64,000 nt of DNA from contig JAEEKA010000085.1 of assembly GCA_016282135.1 (NCBI GenBank), forward strand, positions 1 to 64,000, written 5' to 3'. Numbering within the stretch: position 1 is the first letter of the stretch; each line of letters starts with the position of its first letter. The translations under genes and the position numbers were made by a program. Origin of the DNA: Oscillospiraceae bacterium. GTDB lineage: Bacteria; Bacillota; Clostridia; Oscillospirales; Oscillospiraceae. This document shows, in pieces, positions 1 to 9,368 of the stretch. The notes under the pieces are model-generated. The model was not told where the DNA came from and searched no databases. It saw only the letters and a list, made by a program, of their open reading frames with translations.

Positions 1-247
1 AAAGGAAGGATTTCCATAGGAGAACGGATCCTTCGACTCCGCTAACGCTCCGCTCAGGATGACAGACTTGTGAGCGGGTTCCGGGACGGACCCCTCCACC
101 GGCCTTGAGGCCGGTCCCCCTCCCCTTGGCAGGGGAGGTTTGGGGACGCGGGCGCAGGATGCGGACGGCAAAGTGCCGTCCCTACAGGCGGGTGCGGAAA
201 CAAAGGCCAGGGGGCCATCCATTAAGGGCACAGGCGGCGGCCGGGAA
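1..247. repeat. Intergenic region with repeat-like hairpins
   Basis: No gene is supported here. The stretch carries short palindromes typical of dispersed intergenic repeats: a GGCCTTGAGGCC core near 100-115, CCCCTCCCC/GGGGAGG near 116-138, and GACGGCAAAGTGCCGTC near 163-181. A 'CCGCTCAGGATGACAG' segment near 49-65 resembles the 'TGTCATTCTGCGCGAAGCGAAG' segment at about 16303-16326. The small ORFs read through these hairpins and are not credible genes. Confidence 0.4.
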
Positions 248-2425
248 TTACGAATTGAGCGGCTGAGCAGGGCCCTTATATTCGATGCAGAGCATGGTCA
301 AATCGTCAAACTGCTCCGCCTCCTGTACGAAAGCATCCACCGCGGTGCGGACATTTTGGAGGATCTGCTCGGGGGCAGCCATTGGGTCTTCGTTCAGGGC
401 ATCGATCATTCGGTCAGTGCCATACAGCTCCATTTCGGCGTTGGTCGCCTCGGGGACGCCGTCGGTGTACAGGAACAGCTTCGCGCCGGGCTCCATCTGC
501 AGTTCGTACTCCTTGTATCGGATTCCGTCCATGCCGCCGATCACTAAGCCGTGCTTATCCCTGTAGAGCTCGAAGCTGCCGTCAGGACGCCGGATCGCAG
601 GGAATTCGTGTCCGGCGTTGGCGGCGGTCAGCCTGCCGGTGGAAATCTCCAGGATGCCCAGCCAGACCGTGACAAACATCTGTTCCCGGTTGTTGGAACA
701 GATCGAGGCATTGGAATCGGTCAGTATTTGGGCGGGAGACTTCCCCTGCTTGGCCTGACTGGCCAGAATGATCTTGGATGCCATCATAAACAGGGCGGCG
801 GGAACGCCCTTGCCGGAAACGTCGGCAATCACCATGCACAGGTGGTCCTCATCCACCAGGAAGAAATCGTAGAAGTCGCCGCCCACCTCCTTGGCAGGGT
901 CCATGGAGGCGTAAATGTCAAACTCCGAACGCTCGGGGAAAGGGGGAAAGATGTTGGGCAGCATATCCGCCTGAATCCGGGTGGCAAGGGCAAGCTCCGT
1001 GCCGATGCGCTCCTTCTCTGCGGTGACCCGCTCGACCTCTTGCAGATAGCGGACCGTCTTGCCGGACAGCGCGGCAAAATTCTCCGCCAGAATCTCGATC
1101 TCATCCTTGGTGCGGAAGGAATCCTCCATGGTAAATTGCAGGTTGTCGCCCCCCAGGGTCTGAATCTTCCTGGTCATCCGCTCCAGAGGCCTGACCACCT
1201 TGGCGGCCAGCACCAGGGCCCCCGTGAGGGCCAGGAGCACAATAACCCCCGTCAAAACCAGGACGGTGCGGGTGGAGTTGGCAGAACCCTTCTCATATTC
1301 TGCCAGAGACTCCTTGTTGATGGCCTCAAATTGGGCCAGCAGCGCCTTGGTGGGCTGCTCGGTGATTTCTTTCTCCACCACCGAAAGCACGGTCCAACCC
1401 AGGGTCTCCAGGGGTGCGCCGGTGAGATAGTATGCCTTGCCGTCAATCTCCAGCAGGGTCAGAGGGGCTCTCTCCCGGAGGGCCCCGGTCACAAATTCTG
1501 CAAAGGCCTTGTTCTCGAGGCTGCGCAAGTCTGTGGCCTGTTCGGAAAGCTCCGCCTTGAAGACTCCCTCCTGAGCCGGGGAAAACAGAACCTGCCCATT
1601 ATCGTCGATAACACAGAGGAATCCTCCGTCGGTGGCGGTATCCCGGACATAGTCGCTAACGGAGGTCAGGAAAATATCCGCGCCGACCACGGCAACCAGC
1701 TCTCCGTCCACGTAGACCGGCGCGGCGCAGACCAGGCCGGGAATGTCGGTAAAAGCGTCCAGCTCCACGCCGGTGAAGATCAGCTCCCCCGCCTCCACTG
1801 CCTGCAAATACCAGGGCCGCTGGCGGGCGGCAAAGGGCTGGACCTCCCCGGTCTCCGATACATAGGCGTCGGAACGGTCGTCCACAAAGAGGATGCAGCC
1901 GTCCGCAGTGGCCACAAAGCAGGAGTTGAGCTTGCCGGAGCTCTCATACATGGCCAGCATGACCTCGCTCATGTTGGCCGCCAGCCCCAGGTCCTCCGAG
2001 TCCGCCGGGTCCACACCCGCCTCGTGCTGCATCTGGACCGTGGGAATGCCCGCCTTGGCTGGATCCGGCTCGTACCATGGATGGGGGGAAAAGCGTTCCC
2101 GGTGCTCGAAGAGCTGCGAGGCGAAGGTTTGCAGGGTCAGCACATCTGTCCGCACATCCGCGAACAGATCGTTGGCGATGTAGGCCTGGAGGGCGGTGGT
2201 CCGGGCCATGGAGGTCTCCAGCACCGCGGTCATGGTGTTTTCGGAAATTGTGGTGATGGCCGCCTGCTGCTCCTCGCTGGCCTTCCGCACAATATCCGCC
2301 AGATTTTTCTGGTGGTAGAGGGAGACAGCGGCATAAGCACCCACCAGGGCCAGAATGACGATCAGCATAAGATTGAAAATCTTCTGCTGCAGTCCGCCGA
2401 TTTTGAATCCTCGTATGATTTTCAT
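248..2425 (-). CDS. Membrane-anchored SpoIIE/RsbU-type PP2C phosphatase with dCache sensor and HAMP
   Basis: This is a 725-residue transmembrane serine phosphatase of the SpoIIE/RsbU class, which usually dephosphorylates anti-anti-sigma factors. A first membrane helix lies at about residues 16-38, then an extracytoplasmic dCache-like sensor to about 385, a second helix near 390-412, a HAMP linker to about 465, and the PP2C domain at the C terminus. Metal-site motifs are visible: GGDFYDFF, IADVSGKG, YTDGVPEA and DDLTML. A GAGG-type site precedes the ATG. It stands alone, with no sigma/anti-sigma partner next to it, so its substrate is unknown. The ligand of the sensor domain cannot be read from the sequence. 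Confidence 0.9.
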   Translation of the reverse strand: MKIIRGFKIGGLQQKIFNLMLIVILALVGAYAAVSLYHQKNLADIVRKASEEQQAAITTISENTMTAVLETSMARTTALQAYIANDLFADVRTDVLTLQTFASQLFEHRERFSPHPWYEPDPAKAGIPTVQMQHEAGVDPADSEDLGLAANMSEVMLAMYESSGKLNSCFVATADGCILFVDDRSDAYVSETGEVQPFAARQRPWYLQAVEAGELIFTGVELDAFTDIPGLVCAAPVYVDGELVAVVGADIFLTSVSDYVRDTATDGGFLCVIDDNGQVLFSPAQEGVFKAELSEQATDLRSLENKAFAEFVTGALRERAPLTLLEIDGKAYYLTGAPLETLGWTVLSVVEKEITEQPTKALLAQFEAINKESLAEYEKGSANSTRTVLVLTGVIVLLALTGALVLAAKVVRPLERMTRKIQTLGGDNLQFTMEDSFRTKDEIEILAENFAALSGKTVRYLQEVERVTAEKERIGTELALATRIQADMLPNIFPPFPERSEFDIYASMDPAKEVGGDFYDFFLVDEDHLCMVIADVSGKGVPAALFMMASKIILASQAKQGKSPAQILTDSNASICSNNREQMFVTVWLGILEISTGRLTAANAGHEFPAIRRPDGSFELYRDKHGLVIGGMDGIRYKEYELQMEPGAKLFLYTDGVPEATNAEMELYGTDRMIDALNEDPMAAPEQILQNVRTAVDAFVQEAEQFDDLTMLCIEYKGPAQPLNS

Positions 2426-2612
2426 GGCAGCCTCTTTTCCCGTTCTTCATGCGCGCTGCGCGGTACGACGGCCTTCACCGCATTTCTTCCTGCGAATGCC
2501 GTGAACCGCGCAATACTTTCTATGTCTATGTATAAATATTATCATACCGATCCGCATCCGTCAACACCTCCATGGAACAAAGCAGCCATTTTCTCGGTTA
2601 ATGGAGAAAATT

Positions 2613-2653
2613 CCGGGCCTGGCGCTGATACAGCGTATCAGCGCCAGGCCCGG
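2613..2653 (-). terminator. Strong hairpin after the ABC exporter operon
   Basis: A perfect 19-bp stem (2613-2631 pairs with 2635-2653) with a 3-nt loop follows the ABC gene stop on the minus strand and is followed on that strand by AATTTTC. It probably ends the operon starting near 9175; the stem is also T-rich downstream on the plus strand. Confidence 0.7.
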
Positions 2654-2693
2654 AGGCACATTAATTTTTGTTTTCTTTTATTCACATAATTTA

Positions 2694-4433
2694 TCAGATT
2701 TTCCATTCCGCACCGGCGCTTTGGAGCTGGGTCATGCGGCGGAAGACGCCGTTTTCTATCGCCAGCAGCTCTGCGGGACTGCCTTCCTCAGCAACTTTCC
2801 CGTCTGACAGAACTACAATCTTGTCCGCTGCCTGAACCGTGCGCATTCGATGGGCGATGACCAAAACGGTCTTCCCTTCCAGCAGCCTGGAAAGGGCATC
2901 CTGCACCTTGGTTTCATTTTCCACGTCCAGGGAGGCTGTAGCCTCGTCCAGCAGGACAATGGGGGCGTTTTTCAGCAGGGCTCTGGCAATGGAAATGCGC
3001 TGGCGCTCGCCGCCGGAAAGCTTGGCCCCGTTTTCGCCGATGGGCGTGGCGTAGCCCTGGGGCAGCTTCTGTACAAACTCGTCGCAGTTTGCCGCCTTCG
3101 CCGCCGCCAAAACTTCCCCGTTTGTCGCGCCGTGCCTGCCAAGTCGGATATTTTCCATCACAGTATCGTCAAACAGCACGACGTCCTGGAACACCATGGA
3201 ATAATCCGTCAGCAACACTTCGGAATCAACGGTGGAGATATCCACACCGCCCACGCGGATCGTCCCGCTCTGGATGTCCCACAGCCGAGCGGCAAGGCGA
3301 GCACAGGTGCTTTTGCCGGAGCCCGAAGGACCGACCAGTGCGGTAACCTCGCCCTCTTTTGCGGTGAAGCTGACGCCGCGCAGCACTGGGTGATCGTCAT
3401 AGGCAAAGCTGACGTTTTCAAAGCAAATATCATGCCCGTCAGGCCGAAACAACTCCGCACCATCTGCAATCGGCATCTCCTTGATCTCATTCAAACGGTT
3501 CGCCGAGACCTGCGAAACAAACATCTCCGCAATCAGCGCCAACGCCTGATCGAACGGCGCATAAACCCGTGTGATGACCATTAAGAACATGAACAGCAGC
3601 ATAAAATCGATCTTTCCGGAGAGGATCAGAGACGCACCGGTGAGGATCGTCGTCGCCACGCCCAGCCGCATGATGACGGAAGCGCCGTTGACGAAAAGCC
3701 CTATCACCAGCTCTCCGTTTTTCATTGTTTTTTCAAGGCGGTCGATTTTCTGATTTAGTCTGTCCAGAAACTCTTTTTCACGGTTGGTCGCGCGGATTTC
3801 GCGGACGTTTTCAAGGGATTCCTGAATACCGTCCGATACAGCCAGCGCGTGAGCTTTGAGCGTTTCGGATGCGCGCTTCTGAATCCTTCTGCTGCCGAAC
3901 AACAGGATAAATGCCACCGGTACGCCCCACAGGCAGGCAATCGCCATGCGCCAGTCGTAAAGGAACAGCACGACAGCGATGATCGCGGTGGAGATATACG
4001 CGCCGTAGAGATAGCCAAGGCAGTGAGACCAAACGTGCTCCAGACGGTTGACGTCACCCATGATTGTTTCGGTCAGATCTGCAAGATCGCGCTTACCGAA
4101 ATAGCCGAGCGGCAGACGGCGCAGTCGTTCCGCAAGTGTGATGCGAGTGTCCTTGATTTCTCTGTAAACCAGTCCGTAGGTATTGTGATATTGCTGCAAA
4201 TGTGTGAGAAAGGACAGAACAATGAACACGGCGACAAGGCCGACGAAGATCCAAGCCTTCGGCAAAGCGGCGCCGTCGGTCAGCGTGTTCATATACTTCT
4301 GCATCAGAAGATACAAAATGCCCATGCCTGCCATCATGGTGAGATTGACTACCACCGTCCAGGCGGCGCCGACTCTCGTATTTCGCAAGCCCTTGTCAGT
4401 CAGCGCGTATTTCCGTTTCAGTTTTTCGCCCAT
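2694..4433 (-). CDS. ABC exporter-type permease/ATPase, second half of a heterodimeric pair
   Basis: This 579-residue protein fuses an exporter-fold transmembrane domain (about 1-320) to an ATPase domain (about 340-579). Walker A GPSGSGKST, signature LSGGERQRISIARA, Walker B IVLLDEATASLD and H-loop VIAHR are all intact. The start at 4433 was chosen because it lies 4 nt after the stop of the partner gene; an in-frame extension to 4595 would read back through that gene. The two halves are likely to form one transporter. The substrate is not evident. Siderophore-type importers with exporter fold (YbtPQ, IrtAB) are one possibility given the iron-regulated context, but a peptide or drug exporter is equally open. 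Confidence 0.88.
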   Translation of the reverse strand: MGEKLKRKYALTDKGLRNTRVGAAWTVVVNLTMMAGMGILYLLMQKYMNTLTDGAALPKAWIFVGLVAVFIVLSFLTHLQQYHNTYGLVYREIKDTRITLAERLRRLPLGYFGKRDLADLTETIMGDVNRLEHVWSHCLGYLYGAYISTAIIAVVLFLYDWRMAIACLWGVPVAFILLFGSRRIQKRASETLKAHALAVSDGIQESLENVREIRATNREKEFLDRLNQKIDRLEKTMKNGELVIGLFVNGASVIMRLGVATTILTGASLILSGKIDFMLLFMFLMVITRVYAPFDQALALIAEMFVSQVSANRLNEIKEMPIADGAELFRPDGHDICFENVSFAYDDHPVLRGVSFTAKEGEVTALVGPSGSGKSTCARLAARLWDIQSGTIRVGGVDISTVDSEVLLTDYSMVFQDVVLFDDTVMENIRLGRHGATNGEVLAAAKAANCDEFVQKLPQGYATPIGENGAKLSGGERQRISIARALLKNAPIVLLDEATASLDVENETKVQDALSRLLEGKTVLVIAHRMRTVQAADKIVVLSDGKVAEEGSPAELLAIENGVFRRMTQLQSAGAEWKI

Positions 4434-4437
4434 TATT

Positions 4438-6240
4438 TCAAGCGCCCTCCTTCCCCGACGCAATCTTCCACGCGACTGCCTGATTGTATTCCTTCCACAT
4501 GCGCTCGTACAGTCCGCCCGCGTGCGATAACGCGTCGTGCGTGCCTTCCTCGACGATATGGCCGTTATCGAGCACCACAATCTTATCCGCGCCAACGACT
4601 GTCGAAAGACGGTGGGCGATCATGATGACCGTGCGCCCCTCAGTCAGCGTTTTCAGCGCCCTTTGAATCAGCACCTCGTTTTCGGGATCGGCAAATGCCG
4701 TCGCCTCGTCCAGCACGATGATCGGCGCGTCCTTCAGGATCGCGCGGGCAAGTGACACACGCTGCTGCTCGCCCCCGGAAAGGTAGGTGCCCTCCGAACC
4801 GATCGTCGTATCGATCCCATTTGGGAGCTTTTCTATGATGTCGTCGCACTTCGCTGCACGCAGCGCTGCCAGAACCTCCTCCCGGGAAGCATCCGGGCGC
4901 GCAGCTCGGACGTTTTCCAGAATAGAGGTTTTGAACAGCCGCGTATTCTGGAAAACAAAGGAAACCTTGTTCATCAGAACGTGGGGGGCCACGTCCTTCA
5001 CGTTGACGCCGCCCACCTCGACCGCGCCGGAGGAAACGTCCCAGAATCGTGGAATTAAGCTGGCCGCCGTCGTCTTGCCGCCGCCCGACGGGCCGACCAG
5101 CGCCACCGTTTGACCGGGCAGGGCCTTGAACGAAACGTGTTCAAGCGCCGGGACGTCCGTACCGTCGTAGGTAAAAGTGACGTCCTTGAACGCCACGCCG
5201 TTATCCTTCGGCATTTTCGGATGCTTTGCGATTTGAAGCGCCGGCGCGTTCATGACCGTATCAATACGAGCAAGCGCCGTTTTTGCGAGCATCAGACCGG
5301 CTGAAGCGAACATAATCCGGGCAAGCGCCGTGGATATAATCGCCGAAAACACCGCGTAGAAAGCGAAATTCGTGATAAATTTGGAAAAGCTGCCGGCAGT
5401 CAGCGCGGAGGGCGCGATTAGCAGAACGACGGGAACAAGGAAGATGAACACTCCCTCCGTCGCGGTCAGGTTGACCGACTGGGGAACGCGGCAGACGCCG
5501 CCCGTGTATTTTTCTGCCTTCCTGCTGTAATCCTCGATCGCGGCCTTGAACGCCTTGAAGGAGTACACGGTCTGCTGAAATACCTTGACGACCGGGATAC
5601 CGCGCACGTATTCCGTGCCGGCCTTGCTCATCACATCCTGCGCCGTCTGATATTCCATCATCAGCTTTGCGTTTTTGCCGCCCATCATCGAAATCATGGC
5701 GATCACGGAAATCACCGCCGCAAGCAAGCAGGCGCAGCCCATCCGCCAGTCGAAAACAAACATCAAAACGACCATAGCAACGAACATCGCCGCCGTTCCC
5801 ACGATGTCGGCAAGGTTGTGGGCGAGCAGCGTTTCGGTCTCCGCCGCGCCGCCGTCCAGACGGTTGCGAAGAAAACCCGAGCCGTTGTTGTCAAAGAAGC
5901 CGAGCGGCGCTTTCAACATTTGTGCAACGCCCTGCTTGCGGATATTCGCGGCAGTGCGAAAGGCTGCCAGGTGGGTACACATCAGCGAGGCGAAATATAC
6001 GACGATCCCGCCGAAGGAAAAGCCAAACGCCATCCAGCCGTATTTCGTGAGTTCCTTTGCCTCTGACCAGTTCGGCGCGACTTGGATCAATTCTCTCGCC
6101 GCCAGCCAGATGCAGACGTAGGGGAGCATCCCCATGACCATGGCAACAGCCGAGAGGAACATGCCCAAAAACGTCAACCGCTTATAATTCCCGGCATAGC
6201 CGAGAAGGACTGATAGTTCGCTCTGTTTCTTCTCTTTCAT
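4438..6240 (-). CDS. ABC exporter-type permease/ATPase, first half of a heterodimeric pair
   Basis: This 600-residue half-transporter has six predicted membrane helices (about 20-310) and a C-terminal ATPase with Walker A GPSGGGKTT, signature [14 protein letters not shown], Walker B IIVLDEATAFADPEN and H-loop MIAHRLS. Both ATP sites of the pair look catalytically competent. The 'ATAFADPEN' form of the D-loop is, as I recall it, common in the YbtPQ/IrtAB-like branch, which is only suggestive. A GGAAGGAAGG site precedes the ATG. It is followed 4 nt later by its partner and preceded by the GLUG lipoprotein gene, 40 nt upstream. Its first 20 residues resemble the peptide encoded by the gene remnant at 9217-9282. 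Confidence 0.88.
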   Translation of the reverse strand: MKEKKQSELSVLLGYAGNYKRLTFLGMFLSAVAMVMGMLPYVCIWLAARELIQVAPNWSEAKELTKYGWMAFGFSFGGIVVYFASLMCTHLAAFRTAANIRKQGVAQMLKAPLGFFDNNGSGFLRNRLDGGAAETETLLAHNLADIVGTAAMFVAMVVLMFVFDWRMGCACLLAAVISVIAMISMMGGKNAKLMMEYQTAQDVMSKAGTEYVRGIPVVKVFQQTVYSFKAFKAAIEDYSRKAEKYTGGVCRVPQSVNLTATEGVFIFLVPVVLLIAPSALTAGSFSKFITNFAFYAVFSAIISTALARIMFASAGLMLAKTALARIDTVMNAPALQIAKHPKMPKDNGVAFKDVTFTYDGTDVPALEHVSFKALPGQTVALVGPSGGGKTTAASLIPRFWDVSSGAVEVGGVNVKDVAPHVLMNKVSFVFQNTRLFKTSILENVRAARPDASREEVLAALRAAKCDDIIEKLPNGIDTTIGSEGTYLSGGEQQRVSLARAILKDAPIIVLDEATAFADPENEVLIQRALKTLTEGRTVIMIAHRLSTVVGADKIVVLDNGHIVEEGTHDALSHAGGLYERMWKEYNQAVAWKIASGKEGA

Positions 6241-6279
6241 TTAATAACCTTCCTTCCGACAAGTCTGCCTTGATGCAGC

Positions 6280-8493
6280 TTACTGCCGAATCCAGCTGAT
6301 GGTCCCGTCGTCCGCGGTCAGTGTCAGCACTGCCTGGCCCGCGTCGTTCACGGTCATCGTATAGGGAGCGGCTTCCGCCTCGTATTCCGGATTGCTGTAG
6401 GCCACATAGAGGCCAACGCCGTCTCCCTTTGTGCCGTTGTCCACCGCGTAGGCTTCAAAGTCGGCAGTCTGAGCGCCGTCCATGGTCGTGACGCCGTGAC
6501 CGTTTTCGTCGATGGTCATACGCAGATCAACGGAGGCATATTCTTCTCCGAAATTGGAGAGGTCTGCTTTCCAATCGCCCACGAAGCCGAGCTCCGAGAG
6601 CTGGCGCAGCGATGCTTCGCCGTGGGCAGAATAATCCATGTTTTCCAGGCAGAACAGGGCGATCACGCGGTTGATCGTTTCTTCGTCAGCAGCTTCGTCG
6701 ATACCTGCTGCCAGCCAGTAGGCGTAGGGGCCGACCAGATAGCCCTGCAGTTCTTCCAGGTCTCTGCCGTAACGAAACTCGATGTGGTAGGTCTCGGCCA
6801 TGGTGTCTTCCCGCAGGAAGAAAAAGTTGAACTCGCCCGCCTCATCGGTGCTCTTATACACGTCAACGGAGAAGGCCATGGAAATCTCCGATCCCTGGTA
6901 CAGCATGGTTTCGGTTTCTCCCACATAATACTGACCGAGGTATTCGTACGTATGGGTTTCGCTGCCGCCGTCCGTTTTCTGAATCGTGACGGTATCGTCC
7001 CGGAAAGTGATGCGCTGTGCGCCGTTGATAAAATCGCAGTTGAAAGCGTAACCGCCGTCGGCAAACGCGGTCACGGCGGGCTCTCCGTAGAGCTCTGAGG
7101 TAATAGACCCTTGCAGACCAACCGTCAGATCGGCAGCGGCGTCCTCTCCGACAACTGCGCCAATGTAATCCTGCCAGACTGGCGTCCACTGGTCGCTGGT
7201 AATCACATCAAAGAGGCTGACATAGGTGGTGCCGTTTTCTCCTGCAATGGCTGGGAAAACGCCGCCGAGGCTTTCTGCATTCGAATCGGAGAAAAGGGTC
7301 ATGCCGCCCTCACAGTCTACGGACACCGCACAGGCGGGGTCTCCGACAACCGCGGCTACATGGCTCCCGCCACCAATGATGTTTCCGGAGACGGCGCAGT
7401 CTCTGACGATAAAGGAGGACATCACATCGCTGCCTTCCGTCATTTCCTTGCCCGCACCGATGAGACCGCCCACAGAATCTGTCGTTGCGGAGCAGTTGAT
7501 CGTCACGTCTTCCACCGTACAGCCGGTGATCTGTCCGGGGGCTGACGGGTCATAGCTTCCGCCGAAGCCGATCAGTCCGCCCACCAGGCGGTTGTTTTCG
7601 CCGCTCACGGTGATTACGGTTCCGCTGACCTTGCAGTCCGTAATCTCAGCCGCGCCCCAGGGAGCGCCGCAGAGGGCCCCGAAGCCCCAAGTCTGATTAC
7701 CCTCGGCGGTAATGCTTCCGCCTGTCACCGTGCAGCTCCGGATGGAGCTCATGGTCGTGCCGCCGGCGATCAAGCCCGCGCAGGCACCGTCGTCGCCCAG
7801 AACGGTAATGTCCGCCGTGGCGCTGCAATCGGAAATCAAATCGAATCCGGTTCCCACGATGCCGCCGACGCCCTGCATACCGCTCAGGCGATTCTCCCCT
7901 ATGAGATGTACGTCGGACACAGGGCAGTTCATAAATTGCAGGCCCACCGCGCCGCCGACCAGGTACATACCGGAGGCCGTCACGTTTTTCAGCGTAAAAT
8001 GGCCGATAAACGCTGCGCCGTTCTCCGTCCCGGCCGCACAGCCGAAAAGCCCCACGCCCATGGGCGCTTCCCCGGTAATCGTCAGATTGGAGATCGTATG
8101 CCCCGCGCCGTCGAAGCTGCCTGTAAAGGCGTAATCGGGATGGGGGACCTCCGCATCCTCCGGCGCGTCGGACTTCGGCTGAAATGCGCCGATGGGCGTC
8201 CAGTTCTCATAGCCGGAAAGGTCGATATCCTCCACCAGCACGTAATAGGCGGTCAGGTCCTCCCGAACGCGGTCAAGCTGCTCCGCAGTCGCAATCTGCC
8301 AGGGATCTTCCGCGGTTCCGGCACCTCCGGCGAAGACTGTATCCGCCCGGGCGCCCGCTTCCGTGGTCGTTACGGTATTTGACTCTGTGACAATACTGCC
8401 GGTTGTCGATTTCGGTTCCGTGCTTCCGCAGCCGCTCAATACGCTCAGCAGAAACAGCATTGCGAAAATCAAAGATAACGCTTTCTTTTTCAT
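6280..8493 (-). CDS. Large GLUG-repeat lipoprotein
   Basis: This is a 737-residue predicted surface lipoprotein. A signal peptide ends in the lipobox LLSVLSGCGS (Cys about 22). Residues about 90-400 form a repeated beta-rich region with GLUG-like units (for example VGGIVGTGFDLISDC and VGGLIGAGK), as seen in adhesin-like and peptidase-associated surface proteins. The C-terminal half has no family I recognise. An ideal GGAGG site lies before the ATG. It sits between the methyltransferase gene and the ABC pair on the same strand, and may be the extracellular partner of that transporter, although it does not resemble a classical solute-binding protein. Confidence 0.8.
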   Translation of the reverse strand: MKKKALSLIFAMLFLLSVLSGCGSTEPKSTTGSIVTESNTVTTTEAGARADTVFAGGAGTAEDPWQIATAEQLDRVREDLTAYYVLVEDIDLSGYENWTPIGAFQPKSDAPEDAEVPHPDYAFTGSFDGAGHTISNLTITGEAPMGVGLFGCAAGTENGAAFIGHFTLKNVTASGMYLVGGAVGLQFMNCPVSDVHLIGENRLSGMQGVGGIVGTGFDLISDCSATADITVLGDDGACAGLIAGGTTMSSIRSCTVTGGSITAEGNQTWGFGALCGAPWGAAEITDCKVSGTVITVSGENNRLVGGLIGFGGSYDPSAPGQITGCTVEDVTINCSATTDSVGGLIGAGKEMTEGSDVMSSFIVRDCAVSGNIIGGGSHVAAVVGDPACAVSVDCEGGMTLFSDSNAESLGGVFPAIAGENGTTYVSLFDVITSDQWTPVWQDYIGAVVGEDAAADLTVGLQGSITSELYGEPAVTAFADGGYAFNCDFINGAQRITFRDDTVTIQKTDGGSETHTYEYLGQYYVGETETMLYQGSEISMAFSVDVYKSTDEAGEFNFFFLREDTMAETYHIEFRYGRDLEELQGYLVGPYAYWLAAGIDEAADEETINRVIALFCLENMDYSAHGEASLRQLSELGFVGDWKADLSNFGEEYASVDLRMTIDENGHGVTTMDGAQTADFEAYAVDNGTKGDGVGLYVAYSNPEYEAEAAPYTMTVNDAGQAVLTLTADDGTISWIRQ

Positions 8494-8551
8494 AGATACT
8501 TTCCTCCAATTTTTCTCGCTAAGTAGTTGTCTTTATCGGCAGCATGAATCA

Positions 8552-9175
8552 TCACTTTCTCGCCAGCACCGTTATCCAGGGCTTGGACGGGTGGTGATCT
8601 GCCTTCACCGCTGAAAAGCCCGCCTGCTTCAACGCGGCGGCAAGCTGCTGGACGGTGTAGCATTTCATGCCGTCAATGATTTTTTCGTACCTCAAGCTGG
8701 CCGCGTCCGTGCCGTCCGATTCGTTGCAGATCAAAAAGCATCCGCCGGGCTTCAAGACGCGGCAGACCTCGGCAAAGCACGCTCCCAGCCCCGGCCAAAA
8801 ATAGACGGTCTCAAAGGCTGTGGCAAGGTCAAAACCCGCATCCTCAAGGGGCAGCTTGTCGACGCTTCCCCGGAGCACTCTGCAGCGGCCGGCTGCGATT
8901 TCCGCCTGATTGAAGGCTTTGGCTTTCTCAACAGAAACGTCCGAATAATCCAGCGCCGTGAGCCTTGCGTTCCGGTAACGCCCCAGAAGGGCTCCGGCGT
9001 TTCGTCCGCCGCCACAGCCTAACTCAACAATATTTGCCGCATCGAAGCCGTTCAAATGCGTCATGCCCCAATCTGCCATCTTGGCGTGGCCGCCGTTCAT
9101 CCCGCCCACCATCAGCTTCCCGAGAAAGCCCTCCGGCTTTCTCGTTTGATTCACAAACTTCTTGAAAAGTCCCAT
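8552..9175 (-). CDS. Class I SAM-dependent methyltransferase
   Basis: A 207-residue methyltransferase with motif I VELGCGGGRNAG (about 44-55), the acidic end of strand 2 at ALDYSD, and post-motif FDLATAFETVYFW followed by RVLKPGG. This pattern fits the UbiE/Methyltransf_11 type acting on a small molecule. The start at 9175 (MGLFKKF) has AGGAG 11 nt upstream; the longer start at 9220 has no good site. It is the first intact gene downstream of the iron-type palindrome at 9309-9324, and may be co-transcribed with the lipoprotein and ABC genes. The substrate is unknown; modification of a metallophore is a hypothesis only. Confidence 0.82.
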   Translation of the reverse strand: MGLFKKFVNQTRKPEGFLGKLMVGGMNGGHAKMADWGMTHLNGFDAANIVELGCGGGRNAGALLGRYRNARLTALDYSDVSVEKAKAFNQAEIAAGRCRVLRGSVDKLPLEDAGFDLATAFETVYFWPGLGACFAEVCRVLKPGGCFLICNESDGTDAASLRYEKIIDGMKCYTVQQLAAALKQAGFSAVKADHHPSKPWITVLARK

Positions 9176-9216
9176 TTTCAGCTTCACTCCTGTAATTGAT
9201 TTGGATTTCTCCTTTG

Positions 9217-9282
9217 TCATGATTCTTCGCTGCCAACGAATCCCAACAGAACGGACAGCTCGCTTCGCCTCTCTTCATTCAT
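9217..9282 (-). pseudogene. 5' remnant of an ABC exporter gene
   Basis: An ATG with an AAAGAG site opens a 21-codon frame whose product begins MNEERRSELSVLLGFVG and then stops. It closely matches the start of the intact transporter at 6240 (MKEKKQSELSVLLGYAG). I read it as the surviving 5' end of a decayed or deleted paralogue, lying directly behind the iron-type operator at 9309-9324. A leader peptide is the alternative. Confidence 0.5.
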
Positions 9283-9308
9283 AAACTCTTTCTGCATTTT
9301 TTCTTTTA

Positions 9309-9324
9309 GTTAGCTTTTGCTAAC
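9309..9324. promoter_or_regulatory. Iron-regulator type palindrome GTTAGC-TTTT-GCTAAC
   Basis: A perfect inverted repeat of 6-bp arms with a 4-nt spacer, matching those at the feo and flavodoxin promoters. It lies upstream of the ABC remnant and the methyltransferase on the minus strand. No convincing -35/-10 pair is visible beside it, so it may be a leftover of a rearranged promoter. Confidence 0.65.
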
Positions 9325-9338
9325 CATTGTGCTTGATA

Positions 9339-9364
9339 ACAGCCTCGCCGCGCAGCGAGGCTGT
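9339..9364 (-). terminator. Hairpin after the ZIP gene
   Basis: A 10-bp perfect stem (ACAGCCTCGC with GCGAGGCTGT) and a 6-nt loop begin just after the ZIP transporter stop. The T-run is weak, so termination may be partial. Confidence 0.55.
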
Positions 9365-9368
9365 ATGA

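Noticed and set aside
551-2689. 712-codon plus-strand ORF
   Set aside because: It is antisense to the SpoIIE-type phosphatase, with low-complexity shadow composition.
4434-4595. N-terminal extension of the second ABC half-transporter
   Set aside because: It lies inside the first ABC gene and has shadow-frame composition; the ATG at 4433 follows the partner's stop by 4 nt.
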